This document shows, one piece after another, positions 22,275-34,249 of a stretch of 64,000 nt of DNA. This DNA is from Rutpela maculata (taxonomy: Eukaryota; Arthropoda; Insecta; Coleoptera; Cerambycidae). The stretch is taken from contig OW386287.2 of NCBI GenBank assembly GCA_936432065.2, positions 97,153,591-97,217,590 of the forward strand, in the 5' to 3' direction. The notes beneath the pieces are model-generated. The model worked only from the letters and a program-made list of their open reading frames with translations. It did no database searches and had not been told where the DNA came from. Position 1 is the stretch's first letter. Each line of letters starts with the position of its first letter. The position numbers were made by a program, and so were the translations under genes.

Positions 22275-22995
22275 ATACTCTTCGCAAATACGAAAACGAA
22301 GAGTATATTGCATTTGATCGGTACATTTCTAAAACCGTAAATATCGCTCGCAGACAAAAAATTTTCATATCATTGTGTTAGTGAACGAATGCTGAACAAT
22401 TTTCAAAATGTCCGTCTGTCTGTCCGAATGTCTGTTCGTATGTACGTCCGTCCGTCTGTCCGCCCGTCACGTTTCTTGTAAGCACGATAACTCACGAAAA
22501 AAAAATTCCGATCGTACTGAAATTTGGACAGTAAATTAGTGTTAGCTAGAGGAAGAATCCTATTGTTTTTGAACAAAATCGATCGGTAAATAAAAATGTT
22601 ATTAATGATTTAAATTTGAAAAAAAAATTTTTTTGATTTTTATGTTTTTGTAATTGAATAGAAATCTGATGAAATGATATTTCATTTTAATGTCTAAATA
22701 TTTATATATTTTACAAATATACATTTCATAATGTAATATACAACCGCGAAGATATGATTTTAACTCGTGTCTTATAATGTAAAAATTTACATTTTTTTAC
22801 GTGTAAGGTGGTGGTGTAGTTCTTACGCGTTTGACTCGAAATCCGAGGGTCCCGGGTTCGAAACCCAAATGGGGTATGGTCTAGTTTTTTTTATTTTTAC
22901 TTTATTTTACACTGAGTATTTTACCGGCTAAGTTCGTACTATAAAATTAAAAATGTCTAAAACTAACATTATTTACAAAAAACTGCAAAGAGTAT
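22275..22995. mobile_element. TIR element carrying a tRNA-like sequence
   Basis: ATACTCTTCGCA (22275-22286) and the complement of ATACTCTTTGCA (22984-22995) form 12-bp inverted ends. Just inside the left end CGAAGAGTATA makes a second hairpin partner. Contents are a (CCGT/GTCT)-rich run at about 22405-22470 and a tRNA-like stretch at 22804-22874. It directly abuts R1 copy b. Confidence 0.5.
22804..22874 (+). tRNA. tRNA-like sequence (Ser-CGA-like), pseudogene or SINE head
   Basis: GTTTGACTCGAAATCCGA resembles an anticodon arm with loop CTCGAAA (anticodon CGA, as in tRNA-Ser). GGTTCGAAACC (22855-22865) is a perfect polymerase III B box, and TGGTGTAGTTCTTACGC resembles an A box. The presumed acceptor arms do not pair, the anticodon stem has a mismatch and there is no long Ser variable arm. 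It is therefore unlikely to be a functional tRNA. A tRNA-derived promoter inside a repeat is more likely. Confidence 0.5.
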
Positions 22996-25525
22996 CCTAT
23001 GGAATGTGTAACAATTATATAAAAAGTTCAGTGAACAGGCGAAGGGTACGTTTTTAGCTTGTTTAATATATTTTTGTCAATTCACTGAAATGTATGTATA
23101 ATACGAATACTTTCTAATTCTTTCAAATCTAGTATATCTAACATATATAATTTTCAAGCGACTTCACATCTATAGAGCAAATAAAAATCTAATTTACGAA
23201 CAATCACAGCCAACTTTCAACTACAGTCTAACTGAAGAATATATATACAGTATAGCTTTGCTTGCCACAATTAATTTACAAGTGCTTGCAATATTTAGTA
23301 TTTCAAAGTTATCTTATAAATTTAGTATTCAGACAACTATAAATAATATTTTCATATATTGTAGATTTATGTATATTGCAATGTTCGCATGGGGATTTGT
23401 GAGCTGTGAATGAGGGATTTTAACACCTAAACTTAAGGGCAGGATTTTGCAGAGTGAGAGGAAGTATTTTCGGTTTATTATCAATATTTAAAAACCAAAC
23501 ATAGTATAACCTTTAAAACTGTTTTAGATACTTGCTATTGTTTTAACAAATATGACTATATATATTTTTTATTGTAAACTGTTGAACTTGGATACTGTAG
23601 TTTGTCAATGAAAATAGTTTCCGATTTCATTAAAGCATGGAATTTAACTATATAAAAAATTTACGATAAAAACTGACATGGTTGTATTCCTTAGAGCAAT
23701 GGGAAGTACCTGAAACTATTTTAAAAATTATATCATTTATAATTTTTAAAAATTTAAGATAAACCAAAAATAAACGCATATTTCCCTCTCACTATGTAAA
23801 ATCTTATTATTAATAGGCGGTAAATTACTACCTACATAAGAAAAGTAATGATACCATCCTCGGATTTACTTCGTTCACTCTACGCTTAATGGAAGTGCAA
23901 ACTTTATCGCGCTCTTATTTCATTCAAAATTTTAAGAAATATTGAGATAGCCCCCTAGTGGAGTCAAATAAACCATCAAAGTAGGTGAACAATCCTCTGG
24001 CTGCAACAATTTTATTGTTTTAATTTGTTGTAGGTATAATAACAAATGCTATGAGAAGTTTTGGATTAAATCGGTCCATTGCTTCTTGTAAAATTCAAAC
24101 ATTGAAATTTTCTGCTATTTTCGTTTTATTATCTCAGGTCCTAGTAATAGCGTTGCAAAATTACAGATACCAAATTGTTCGCAATACAATTTTGACCAAA
24201 ACTAGATCTATGATTCTTGTCTATTAAATAAATGGCGAAAAATATGTTTCAAGGGAACATCTTGTAGATGTATGTGATGAGATATTTTTCATAATATTAG
24301 ATATACAAGTATAATTTATATTACTAAAGACATACATTCATGGAAAAGAAAATATTGAAAAATATTCAATGGAATGGAATTCAATGGAAAAGGTAAACTT
24401 ATAGTACTTTTCTGTCTCTGAAAAAAATAACTGTTTATCAATGTAAATTACACATATTATATACCTGAGTTGAATATTCCAGTTTTTAATGAGATGAAAC
24501 ATTTCTTGTATTTAATGTTACAGAAAATATCTAACTTTGCAATCACATCGCATTATATGGCTCGATAGGTGAGAATAGATTTAATTTATAGAACATAAGT
24601 TCTATGTATGGAAATGACAGGGTATGAAAAACCAAAATGTCACTTGCTTTAATGGAAACTCTATCTCGTTTTATATCTTAATATGTTAGTGAAGTAGATA
24701 TTCCAAAAATGTATGAGTTTGTTGTTAAAAAAAGTTAACTTTGTATTGTCAGGCTTTCTCACGCAATGTGTATAAAAATGATTTTCTTAAAACAAAGCTG
24801 GTGCCTGTAATTGTTTTACTAAGACCCCCACTCCCTTCTACTCAGTCTTAAAGATTAAATCTTGAAGAAAGTTTTTTGCTCATAACTTGCAAACTACTGT
24901 ATCAATTGTAGTAGAATTTGGACAGTATACATAATAAGTAAATACCTATGACTAAAACGTGCCGTTCGTATTTTAACTAGGAAGCTAGGGGTGGAATATC
25001 CAAAGAGCTCTTTACCTCTAGAGTTTGACATAGATGCATTTGCATTTTTAAGATTCTTCAAATAATTTTTCGATGTAGCTGAAACGTTTTCGAGGTTTAT
25101 TTGTTAACTTTGACGTTTGCAATTATTCAATTATTTTCACATATATTTTAAGCAATTTGAATTTGAATACAGTACTTAAAGGTAAAAAATTTACAAAAGT
25201 TAGAAATGATCTCATATGTATTGATAATTTTTTAATTGGTGATTTTTTTTTTCATATTTATATGGGTTACAGAGATAGATGAGACAAGTTTCTTAAAAGA
25301 AAAAAAACGTGGTTATTCTATACAAAAAATTGAAAAAAAATTTTTTATCAAAACTATTTTATTTTTTACTCTTCCTAATTAGCGACACTCTGTTGTGTCT
25401 TACAATATCCTATAACATATATTTTATCAAAGTATATTTGTTTGGTACAACGTACTCAAAAAAAATAAAAATAAAAATAAATGCAAATCGTTATCCTGAC
25501 CTAAGCTTAATTAAGTATTGAGTCT
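22996..25525. other. 2.5 kb of A+T-rich non-coding sequence
   Basis: I found no coding frame with biased composition, no TIR pair and no tandem array. Open frames are short and Phe/Ile/Lys-rich. Confidence 0.4.
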
Positions 25526-25529
25526 TAAG

Positions 25530-26590
25530 CCTCGTCACTGTCTTCATTAATTACTACATTAATGCCCTCTGTTCTAAAAAGCATGCTAAGCTTTTCGGAC
25601 GGCCCCTGAATTCTTGATAAAATTCTTCCATATGAGAGATAGTAAATCACCGCTGCCACTTGGGAACAGCATCCAACGGTACGCAATCCGTTGGCACATT
25701 GATAACAGTATTGCTTTATTCCATCAACTCCGTTGCTATTTGGTGCGTATTGTATGGAACATTTATAAATTTTTTTCGAAATATACCGGGACTAAACCTG
25801 AATCTTCAATATGTCTGACTGATCTTTGAAATAATGCATATTTAAAGACCTATCATCATTGGAATTTCATCCAAATACGATCGATATGGCTTGACAAAAT
25901 TGATATGTTCCCGTAAATAAAATCTTCAAATCAGAATCGGTCATTTCTGGAAAATCCATGATATCGCTGGATGCAATGGGAACAAAAGCTGTTTTTTTGC
26001 GAAGCCACACTCTCTCTTCTACTTGCTTGCCAGATTGTTGTCTTCATCCTTCTTTTTAATCATTCTTTCCAATATTTCCTCACGTATTATATGATATTAT
26101 CAGAAGTTCATTGCTGGCATATCGATTCAAAAGATATGAGGCTATACGATAAAAGCTTTTGATTTTCGGGAGAATTTTGTTGTCAAATGTTTGATTTAGA
26201 AGTTTATTTTTTTTTATCATCCCAATAATGGATTCAACTGTCCAACGTATTTTCGTGACAAATCGAGAAGCGTTTGATTCTTGTGTAGTGAGTTGTTTTC
26301 GTTGCCCTTTTATAGCGGGCATCAACACTTTAAAACCTTTCGATTCTAAATAAGGGACTATGTCCCTAAAACCTCGATCGAGTGCAAAGATGTCATCGGG
26401 TTCCATTAGTTTGCACAATCCATTTGGATCATCTATGATTTGTCGTATTATCTCAGAATCATTCATATTTGCCAAGAAAGGGCCTCGACAATATATCCAT
26501 TGGTAGTGCAGATTGTGAATGGCTTGTATAATGGCACCTTCTTTTGGCCACTAAAAGATTTTCTTTGATACTCGGTACTGCTTTCTTTGG
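25530..26590 (-). pseudogene. PIF/Harbinger-like (DDE_Tnp_4) transposase with SWIM-type tail
   Basis: The best open part is 26475-26080. It has IIDDPNGLCKLMEPDDIFALDRGF, with a DRGF motif typical of the DDE_Tnp_4 domain, then YLESKGFKVLMPAIKGQRKQL, NASRFVTKIRWTVES and RIASYLLNRY. Upstream to about 26580 is QRKSFSGQKKVPLYKP and TICTTNGYIVE, which carries the preceding block of the domain. Downstream in shifted frames come MTDSDLKILFTGTYQ and then CYQCANGLRTVGCCSQVAAV near 25700-25650, a SWIM-like zinc motif (CxCxnCxH) whose final His is Gln here. A tail ends near 25530. I recall this transposase-plus-SWIM architecture in insect repeat proteins. Several stops and frameshifts rule out function. 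Confidence 0.75.
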
Positions 26591-27454
26591 TGGTGGGCGT
26601 ATGTGACGGCTTTGGTGGTGTCTTAGTTCTGTCAAAATGTCAAACTAACGAAATTGTACGTAAATGATGTGGCCAAAGCACATTTTTCAATAAATACAAT
26701 TTTTTCTTTTCAAATTGAGTTTGTTTTCAAATAATTTTTGAGATCTCTACGGCAGTTTTCTCGAAAACGGTTGGAATTATCAAGTTCCATCAAGTGTACC
26801 TTTTTTACGTAGAAATGACTTCTCTATGAGATTTTCCAGTCAAAAGTTCCACTACGTTTCGTAAAAAAAAAAGACAAAAAATATTCATCATCAGGTATAG
26901 CTCACGAGGCGCCCTCCACGGGCTGGCGTGATGTAATACACAAATTATTGTTTCTTAGCCTAAAAAATGTTTCCTTACCAAATTGGGAGAAGATCGGTCA
27001 AGAGATGGTTGAAATATTGCAAAAAAAAAGAAAAAAAATTACAATTTTGACACCCTGTATCTTTTTCCACAGCAACAATTTACTAAAGCATGTTTGGTTA
27101 TATCCCCATATTTTGGTCCAAAGAATCTACCCTTGAACTATGACCTATTATGGCCACCCTGTATTGAAAAAAATCAAAATCATCAAAGTAGGCGTATGTT
27201 CTTGAAATTTTGCGTAGGACTATAACTTTTTAATATGAATAACTTTCTTTAATGACATTTTCCTGTATATTTTACGGAAAAGGTACTTTACCTAACATGA
27301 AATTCATTTTTGCTCAACTGTCATGATTTTAAAAAAACAAAAGTACACCCAAAATTACTTTTTAGATAAGCGGGGGTGAACCTCCAAATATGAAAAAAAA
27401 ATTCGAAAATTTTTTGCCCATTTCACCTATAGCGAACTCAATCGGGTGACACAC
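26591..27454. other. decayed repeat remains, no gene
   Basis: Two ACACCCTGTAT/CACCCTGTATT motifs (about 27049 and 27154) resemble ends of degenerate mariner-derived repeats. No frame or matching element is visible. Confidence 0.35.
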
Positions 27455-27780
27455 TGTATATAAGATAAGCTAAGGTATTAAAAAATTTGTTCCCATTAGC
27501 CATCCCTATCACCACCCCATTATTAAAGGGGGTGAAAAAAACAAAATTGTGATCTACAGTGTATGCAAGAAACAAAGGCCTCAATTTTTTTTTACTTCAT
27601 CCACCCCACTACCACCCCCACCTCCACTACCGATGTGGGATATAGTTTTATGGGTTTTTGGGGTTTATATTATTAAAGTTCCATAAACAATTATTTCCAT
27701 ATAAAAAATTTTTTCGTTAAGAGAGACTTGGATAGAAAATCTAGATATGGAAGTAGTGATTCCTTGTGCAGCGGTTTTTT
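27455..27780 (-). mobile_element. R1 repeat family, truncated copy c
   Basis: Matches the right half of copy b (CACCCCATTATTAAAGGGG, CCACTACCGATGTGGGATAT, TGGAAGTAGTGATTCCTTGT, GCAGCGGTTTT). The end with the short hairpin and the TTTACCCC array is missing. Confidence 0.75.
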
Positions 27781-27782
27781 AA

Positions 27783-28827
27783 AATACGTTGTGATAATCA
27801 CAACTACAATACGAAACATAGAGATTTATTGTTTTTCCTAAGCATTCTACCTACTCTTTTCAAGAATTCTCCATATTACAAATCTATAATTTTATTTAGT
27901 TCTTTACCAAATGACACAACATAGTAGATTGATTATCTTAACTTGATAAGTAATGTAACTTAACTTAATATTTATTGTGATATTTTTACAAAAAAAAAAA
28001 TGTTTTTTCTAAAATACCTTTTTAAAGTGCAATTTAACTTAACTCCTCTATTTTTTATGCTTCAAAAACAAGATAAAAATCATTTGAACGCTTAGTGAAA
28101 AGTCTTCTTGATGCAAGTGCCATAGGTTCTGAGATATTTAACATTTAAACTAAATTCTTTATCTAATAAAAGTTCGGATGCTATTTTTAAACTTGCATAT
28201 CTCCGAAACTATTAATTATACATAAACAAAAGAAACAATGCTTTGTTTGTAAGCTATTTTACTGGCTTCAAAATTTTGTTTTTAAATAAGGTACTTTTCG
28301 AGTAACTCGACGGAAACATTTTAAGATACCTGTTTTCACAAGCTACGATCGCAATTTTTCAGTAGTAATAACATAAAGACTATTAATTTATATGAGAAAT
28401 TAGTCTGTATTATTAAAAATAACTAAATGTCGCCAATTTCGCTAAACGTTAAGGTTTCTTTCTTTTCTGATTTACTAAGAAGTAATGAATTAAACCACTT
28501 GTCTACAGTATGGAATAATACCACCTTTCCAGACATTATATTATAATTATTAACATTTTTTTGTATTGTAAATTGGCAAAAATAAAAGCTGTTGTATATC
28601 AACCAGTTGCCTTAACTAACCACGATTTTTTTATATATTTATTCTAAAATTAGATCTTTCTTCTAGCAAATTTGGGCTCCTCCAGCTAGCAGCCCTAAAC
28701 TGACAGACAATATGCCACCACATATCCAGTATTGTTGACATTCTGTAAGTATCTTTATTTTATGTACAATAATTGTATTAGGGAATTTATAACTTTAAAA
28801 GTTACTTGTTATTTTCATTTCTGAGAA

Positions 28828-28830
<3 letters not shown>
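27783..28830. other. A+T-rich, no gene
   Basis: No coding frame, element ends or arrays recognised. Confidence 0.4.

Positions 28831-28831
<1 letters not shown>

Positions 28832-28884
<53 letters not shown>
28832..28884. repeat. (TA)n microsatellite
   Basis: About 26 uninterrupted TA dinucleotides. Confidence 0.97.
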
Positions 28885-28885
<1 letters not shown>

Positions 28886-28887
<2 letters not shown>

Positions 28888-29335
28888 GAACAATTTGGAT
28901 CAAATAGTACTTATGCCATAATTCAAATATCACTTGAAAATCAAAATTTCAAGTAATATTTCAATTGAAACTACAAGTACGTACATTGTGTAATCCATTA
29001 CGTAGGAAAAACATAAAAGGTCTAAATAATTACCTCTTCATTGCGGAGATCTCCATACTTTCCAGATATCTCCTTTAACATACGGTCTTACGGATTTTAT
29101 GAGAGGAGGTTTCTCTGCCAAAAAGTGTAGTACCTATGTTACATGAATTTAAATTTCAAGAAACTTAGCTAATGCCGCCTCTGTGCTATCCCCACTTCCT
29201 CTTTTAGGAGCTGAGAATCATATTTTCTTGTTTTCTTTTCAGTTATATCGAAACAAGCCAAGAAAGCAAAAATGTTCTACGAGTACAATTCTTTATAAGA
29301 GCAAAAAAATAATTTGTTATTAACCCAGTAAACAC
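28886..29335. other. no gene recognised
   Basis: A+T-rich sequence between the microsatellite and a diverged duplication; nothing supported. Confidence 0.4.
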
Positions 29336-30186
29336 TGGCTCGTATAAAATACGTGAAATATACGATCTAGTGGTTTAAAAATGGTTTTGGTATAATAATT
29401 ATATACGTTTATGATGTACCACGTTATGGTTTTGTGTTTTTATTACATATTTACGATCTACTAAATTTCCAATAAAGGTAGATAATCTTGATTTAAAAGA
29501 CATTTTATATAAATTGTCAATATAGGTACGTCATATACAATTATCAATGACTTCGTATTTGCGGTATTTATTAATTATTTGTATAAAATATGTTGGTCAT
29601 AAACCACTAATAAACATATTTCTTTTACTTTTATTTTGGTAATATCATTAATCTAAATTTTACTACAAGTTTTAATCTTTGCTATAAAATACATCGTTCA
29701 TTAACTATAATAGTCTAATAAACATTAGAACCTATAAAATGCTTCAAATATGTTTCAGTGGTTTAAACATAATTTTAGTATAATAATAAGTTTATAGTAT
29801 AACACTCTGTGGCTTTATGTTTTTATTATATTTATGATCTACTGAATTTCCACTACTATACAGTAGAAAATTTTGATTTTAAAGACGTTTTAGACAAACT
29901 CCCAATTTATATCAAGGTCACACACGTTGCATTAATAATTACCACAGACTTCATACGCTACATTTACTCATTCACTTCTGTAGTCATTACTTCTGGATGA
30001 TCTGCTGGTTAACCTTACCCTGCAAGAGGCATCCATTCATATGATGCTGACCTAGTCATTCTGGGAGCAAATGTCTGTCAATCCCCACAAAATTTCAATA
30101 GTACCCTTCGCTGGATAAGGTCGAAGCGCCTTCCTTATTATGTGTTAATTATTTATATAAAATACGTTGATCATAAACCACTAAGT
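29336..30186. repeat. two diverged direct copies of a roughly 400-bp unit
   Basis: Shared landmarks are CTATAAAAT/GTATAAAAT, CAGTGGTTTAAA/TAGTGGTTTAAA, GGTATAATAAT/AGTATAATAAT, TTTTTATTA followed by GATCTACT(A/G)AATTTCCA, TTGATTT(A)AAAGAC and ATAAACCACTAA. They occur in the same order in both halves. Related TATAAAACGT motifs recur at about 31365-31420 and 36365-36660. Confidence 0.6.
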
Positions 30187-30356
30187 GAGACTTTAAACAA
30201 ATAGTAACGAACTCTTGGAATCAAAACTGGGACAGGACTTGACAAATAATGAGAAACCTGGAGAAAATTGACAAATAATAAGAAAACTGAGGGCAAGACT
30301 ATAATAAATGGCCTGAAAACTGAAAATAAAATATTCAAGGAATTAAACTCATAATA

Positions 30357-30970
30357 CAGCCACACCAAAAAAAAAGTGGTTTGGCCTGTGGACCAGACCA
30401 ATGTATCCTTATGTATTTTGACCCTCTGAAACCGAATCCGAAGTCAGAATTGTCAGATTCGCTTATGTTTCACCACTAACCCCAAAAAACACCCCAATAA
30501 CAAAAAAAAGTGGTCTGGCCTGTGGACCAGATCAGTGTATCCTTATGTATTTGGACCCGCTGAAATCGAATACGAAGTCAGAATTGTCAAATTCGCTCGT
30601 TTTTCATCCCTAACCCTAAAAAACACCCCCAAGATAAAAAAAAGTGGACCAGACCAGTGTATATATAAGGATACACTGCCACAGGTATGGGCCTCCGGAC
30701 AGACCATTTTTGAGGTAAAAAAACGAACCAATCTGACAATTCTGACTTCGGATTCGGTTTCAGCGGGTCCAAATACATAAGGATACAATGATCTGGTCTG
30801 CAGGCCTGACCACTTTTTTTTGAGGGGGGGGGGGGGTGATATTTAGGGTTGGTGGGTGAGGAACGAGCGAATCTGACCATTCTGACTTTGGATTCGGTTT
30901 CAGCGAGTCCAAATACATAAGAATACACTGGTCTGACCCGCAGGCCAGACCACTTTTTTTTGTGTGGCTG
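30357..30970. mobile_element. MITE of the CAGCCACACAAAA foldback family
   Basis: Ends are CAGCCACACCAAAAAAAAAG and its complement. Inside are about four copies (two in each orientation) of a block with CAGACCA, TGTATCCTTATGTATTTTGA, CTGAAACCGAATCCGAAGTC and AGAATTGTCAG. Frames on both strands are mirror images of each other and have no independent meaning. Confidence 0.8.
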
Positions 30971-31112
30971 TGTAACTAAAGCAAAACAATCTCTTATTGA
31001 AAGAAAAGCTGATGCAATCTGAGGAAATATCTATTACTCATAACAGAATATATTGGAAACTCTAAACGAACTAATAAACAACGGCAATCAAGACAGTTTG
31101 GATTACACTGAC

Positions 31113-31330
31113 CCACAAAAGAAAGAAAATTTGAACTGATCACCAGACATATAATTTTATATGTATTTTAGTGCACTGAGTCCAAATCTGATGACAAAAA
31201 GCTCTAAGTCATCAAGTGACAGCAGGAAAAATCTTGATGACTTAGAACTTTTTTATCAGATTTGGATTCAGCGCGCCAAAATACATATAAAATGATATGT
31301 CTCGTCATCAGTTCAGAATTTTTTTGTGTG
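31113..31330. mobile_element. foldback MITE related to 30357-30970
   Basis: Arms of about 100 bp pair AACTGATCACCAGACATATA, TATGTATTTTAGTGCACTGA and CCAAATCTGATGACAAAAAG with their complements, around a short loop near 31205-31235. The block order (CAGAC, TATGTATTTT, CTGA, CCGAATC-like) matches the neighbouring family in diverged form. Confidence 0.7.
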
Positions 31331-31876
31331 TATTATTATATCAAAACCAGTGAACGAATCAAACAGCTTATAAACGTATTTGTGAAACGTTTATAAAATG
31401 TAATATACAATGTTTAAAAATGTATCCCTAAAATACACGTAATTAAAGAAATTAAGTTTGTCCACGACCGTTTTATAATATAGCAATTATACGTGTGTTT
31501 GCTCAGTCATAATTATATACAGTATTCACTACTACCAATGATTAATCATTTATCACTCTCTAGTGGTGATTAATGATTATTAATCCCTGGCAGGTACTTC
31601 TTCATTTTGAGTGCAATCTCGCAACTTTTTAATAGAATTTATGACCAGTTTCTGAAACGTTACATGAAATTATTCGTTAACTACAATTGTGTGAGCAATT
31701 TTCTGTTATTATGAAATTTATGAAGGGGGTAGAATAGAATTTTTTAACGTTTCAGAAACACACCTTTTTTATCATAAAATTTCGTTTTTAAATTTTATTG
31801 AGTAGGCCGTTATGTGTCAAAAGAACGGCTTGACATCAGCAGAGCGGTTTATATTATTAAAATCTGAACGGGCTTA

Positions 31877-32426
31877 TAGTCTAGGTGCCCGCGTACATAA
31901 ATGCAATTTATACATATCCTCGTATAACTTCTTGTACGCCATAATTGCGTCTAGTCTATCACTTTTTTCCTCTGTGAGAATTTTCGTAAACGCGGCGTTC
32001 CTCCTCGACATAAAAAGACGATTTCCACACGTCAGACTGGAAAATCGGCAAATATATTTTGTCCGACAATTCGAAAATTGGATTCTACATATTTTTATTA
32101 AGCAATCTTGAAAAAATCAGCTGGTTATCAATAAATATTTTAACGTTATGTTATGTTATGTTAGGTTCCAAAATTTTTGTCGGACAGTTTGTAGAAATAT
32201 ATAGAATATATATGTAGAATCCAATTCTCAAATTGTCCGACAAAATATATTTGCCGATTTTTCAGTCCGACGCGTGGAAATCGTCTTTTTCATGTCGAGG
32301 TGAAACGCCGCGTTTACGAAAATTTTCGCAGAGGAAAAAAGTGATAAACTAGGCACAATTATGCCGTATAAGAAGTTATACGGAGATATGTATATATTGC
32401 ATTTATGTACGCGGGTACCTAGACTA
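31877..32426. mobile_element. 550-bp foldback MITE with TTA duplication (Harbinger-like)
   Basis: Ends are TAGTCTAGGTGCCCGCGTAC and its near-complement, with TTA immediately outside on both sides (31874-31876 and 32427-32429). The arms are about 200 bp with modest divergence. Apparent proteins on the two strands (both containing YNFLY and SLSLFSS) are just the two arms read in opposite directions. A TTA duplication fits PIF/Harbinger. Confidence 0.8.
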
Positions 32427-32639
32427 TTACTCTTTCCAAATTTACTGCACCAAAGGCTTTTTTCACGCTCAGTTCTCTGGGCGCGAAACGGTATTGATGG
32501 ACCCACAATAAAATTCTTTGTGGAATAGGAATTATTGTCGATTCCATTTAAGATTAACTTCTTAAATAACTAATTAAATTCGCCCATCTCTCTCTGGATG
32601 TATTTTTACGAACCTCACTTTTTATTCACGATGCTCCCT

Positions 32640-32995
32640 TTGTCGTGCCGTTGTATTTTGCAATTTTGTTGAAATGTCAAAAAATGACACTTTTCATTCG
32701 TTCGTGCCGACCCGAATTTTCGATTTGCCTTATGCAATTTACGATGCGGATCAACTAGAACTCTTCCTCTTTCCATCGCGACATCGTACGGTCGTCCCGC
32801 TGGTGTATTTCGAAAAATATGAACATTTTAAGATTGCATGTTTTTCGACTCCAAAAAGCTACTTTTTTTTCGCCCTTTTTCGTTTATATCTCGGAACGGC
32901 TGCAGCTAGCTCAAAAATAAATTCTCACAAGGGTCCAGATAATTTCTTGAGGAATCGCCCAGTTCCATCAGAATTGTCCTAAATACTTTCGTTTC
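32640..32995 (+). other. repeat with conserved frame, copy 2
   Basis: Paralogue of the minus-strand sequence at 17310-17534. The frame starts MSKNDTFHSFVPTRIFDLPY and includes FPSRHRTVVPLVYFEKYEH and FKIACF. Similarity at DNA level extends into a following TTTATATCTCGGAACGG segment. No domain is recognised and there is no independent gene evidence. Confidence 0.4.
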
Positions 32996-32999
32996 GGAG

Positions 33000-33565
33000 A
33001 AATCGACCCAAATGGTACATTTTTTGCTTAAAACCTCCATAACTCCTAAACGGTGGCCCCTAGACCAAAAACTTTGCCCTCACGTATTTGTACAGAATTA
33101 AATTATCTAAAAGTCTTTTTTTTTAATAGTCATACTCCAAAAATTAACGTGCTAGGAGCGGTCAAAGTGGAGGCTTTTTAAAAAATTTTTTCATCCCGGC
33201 CGTGCCTACGTCGTAGCAATACACCCTGGTCGTAGCTAAATATCGATTTTCTGAAACGTCCAATCAGATTCGTCCACTGCTGTCAATCTGCGAGGCGATA
33301 AAAAGTCATATACAGGACGATTTGTCTAAATTGACATTTGTTTCGTGTTTTTGCGCGATGCAGATTGAAACCAAGGGCAGTTGTATAAACTGTCGATCTG
33401 CATAAGCGCCCTCAATTTTACTTGCCAAATGGTAAAGCTACCGTTCAATAGATGGCACTAGCCGGCAAATTTCGATCGATAATAATGTCATTTGTTTTAC
33501 CGTATAAGTAAAGTGTGATTTCGCTGATAACTCGGGAACGGTTGTAAATATCGAACAGAAATTTG
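33000..33565. other. no gene recognised
   Basis: Moderately A+T-rich. It precedes the 120-bp array and may belong to the same unidentified element. Confidence 0.35.
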
Positions 33566-33568
33566 AAA

Positions 33569-34245
33569 CGTAGATGGAAATGTTGTAGACAGGCAGAATA
33601 CACGTGAATTAAAAATACACCTACGCCTACGTGACGTCACAAAGAAGATACATTCTTACAGCGGAGGAACAGGTAGAGACATCGACTTTATATTTGAGAC
33701 GTAGGTGGAACTATTGAAGAAAAACAAAATTCGAGTGAATCAAAAATACACCTACGTCACAAAAATAAAAATTCTTATAACGGACGAACGGGTAAAGATA
33801 CTAACTTCATATTTGAAATGTAGGTGACACTATTGAAAAAAATTGAAATTCGAGTGAATCAAAAATACACCTACGTCACAAAAATGAAAAATTCTTACAG
33901 CAGACGAACGCATACAGATATCGACTTGATATTTAAAACGTAGTTGGAACTATTGAAGAAAAAACAAATCCGAGTGAATCAAAAATACACCTACGTCACA
34001 AAAATGAAAAATTCTTACTACGACAGACGAACGGATACAGATATCGACTTGACAGTTGAAACGTAGGTGGAACTATTGAAGAAAAATCAAATCCGAGTGA
34101 ATCAAAAATACGCCTACGTCACAAAAATGAAAAATTCTTACAACAGACGAACGGATACAGATATCGATTTGATATTTGAAGCGTAGGTGGAACTATTGAA
34201 GAAAAAACAAATCCGAGTGAATCAAAAATACACCTGACACAAAAA
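33569..34245. repeat. tandem repeat, roughly 120-bp unit, about 6 copies
   Basis: The landmark ACGTAGGTGGAACTATTGAA or a close variant recurs at about 33569, 33700, 33819, 33939, 34062 and 34182. Each unit also has GAGTGAATCAAAAATACACC, ACGTCACAAAAATGAAAAAT and GACGAACGGATACAGATATC. The first unit is longer and more diverged. Confidence 0.9.
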
Positions 34246-34249
34246 TAAT

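Noticed and set aside
22804..22874. Functional tRNA-Ser gene
   Set aside because: Acceptor arms do not pair, the anticodon stem is mismatched and the long variable arm is missing.
30535..30928. Pairs of similar proteins on opposite strands
   Set aside because: Caused by inverted copies of the same repeat block; the apparent similarity is between arms, not genes.
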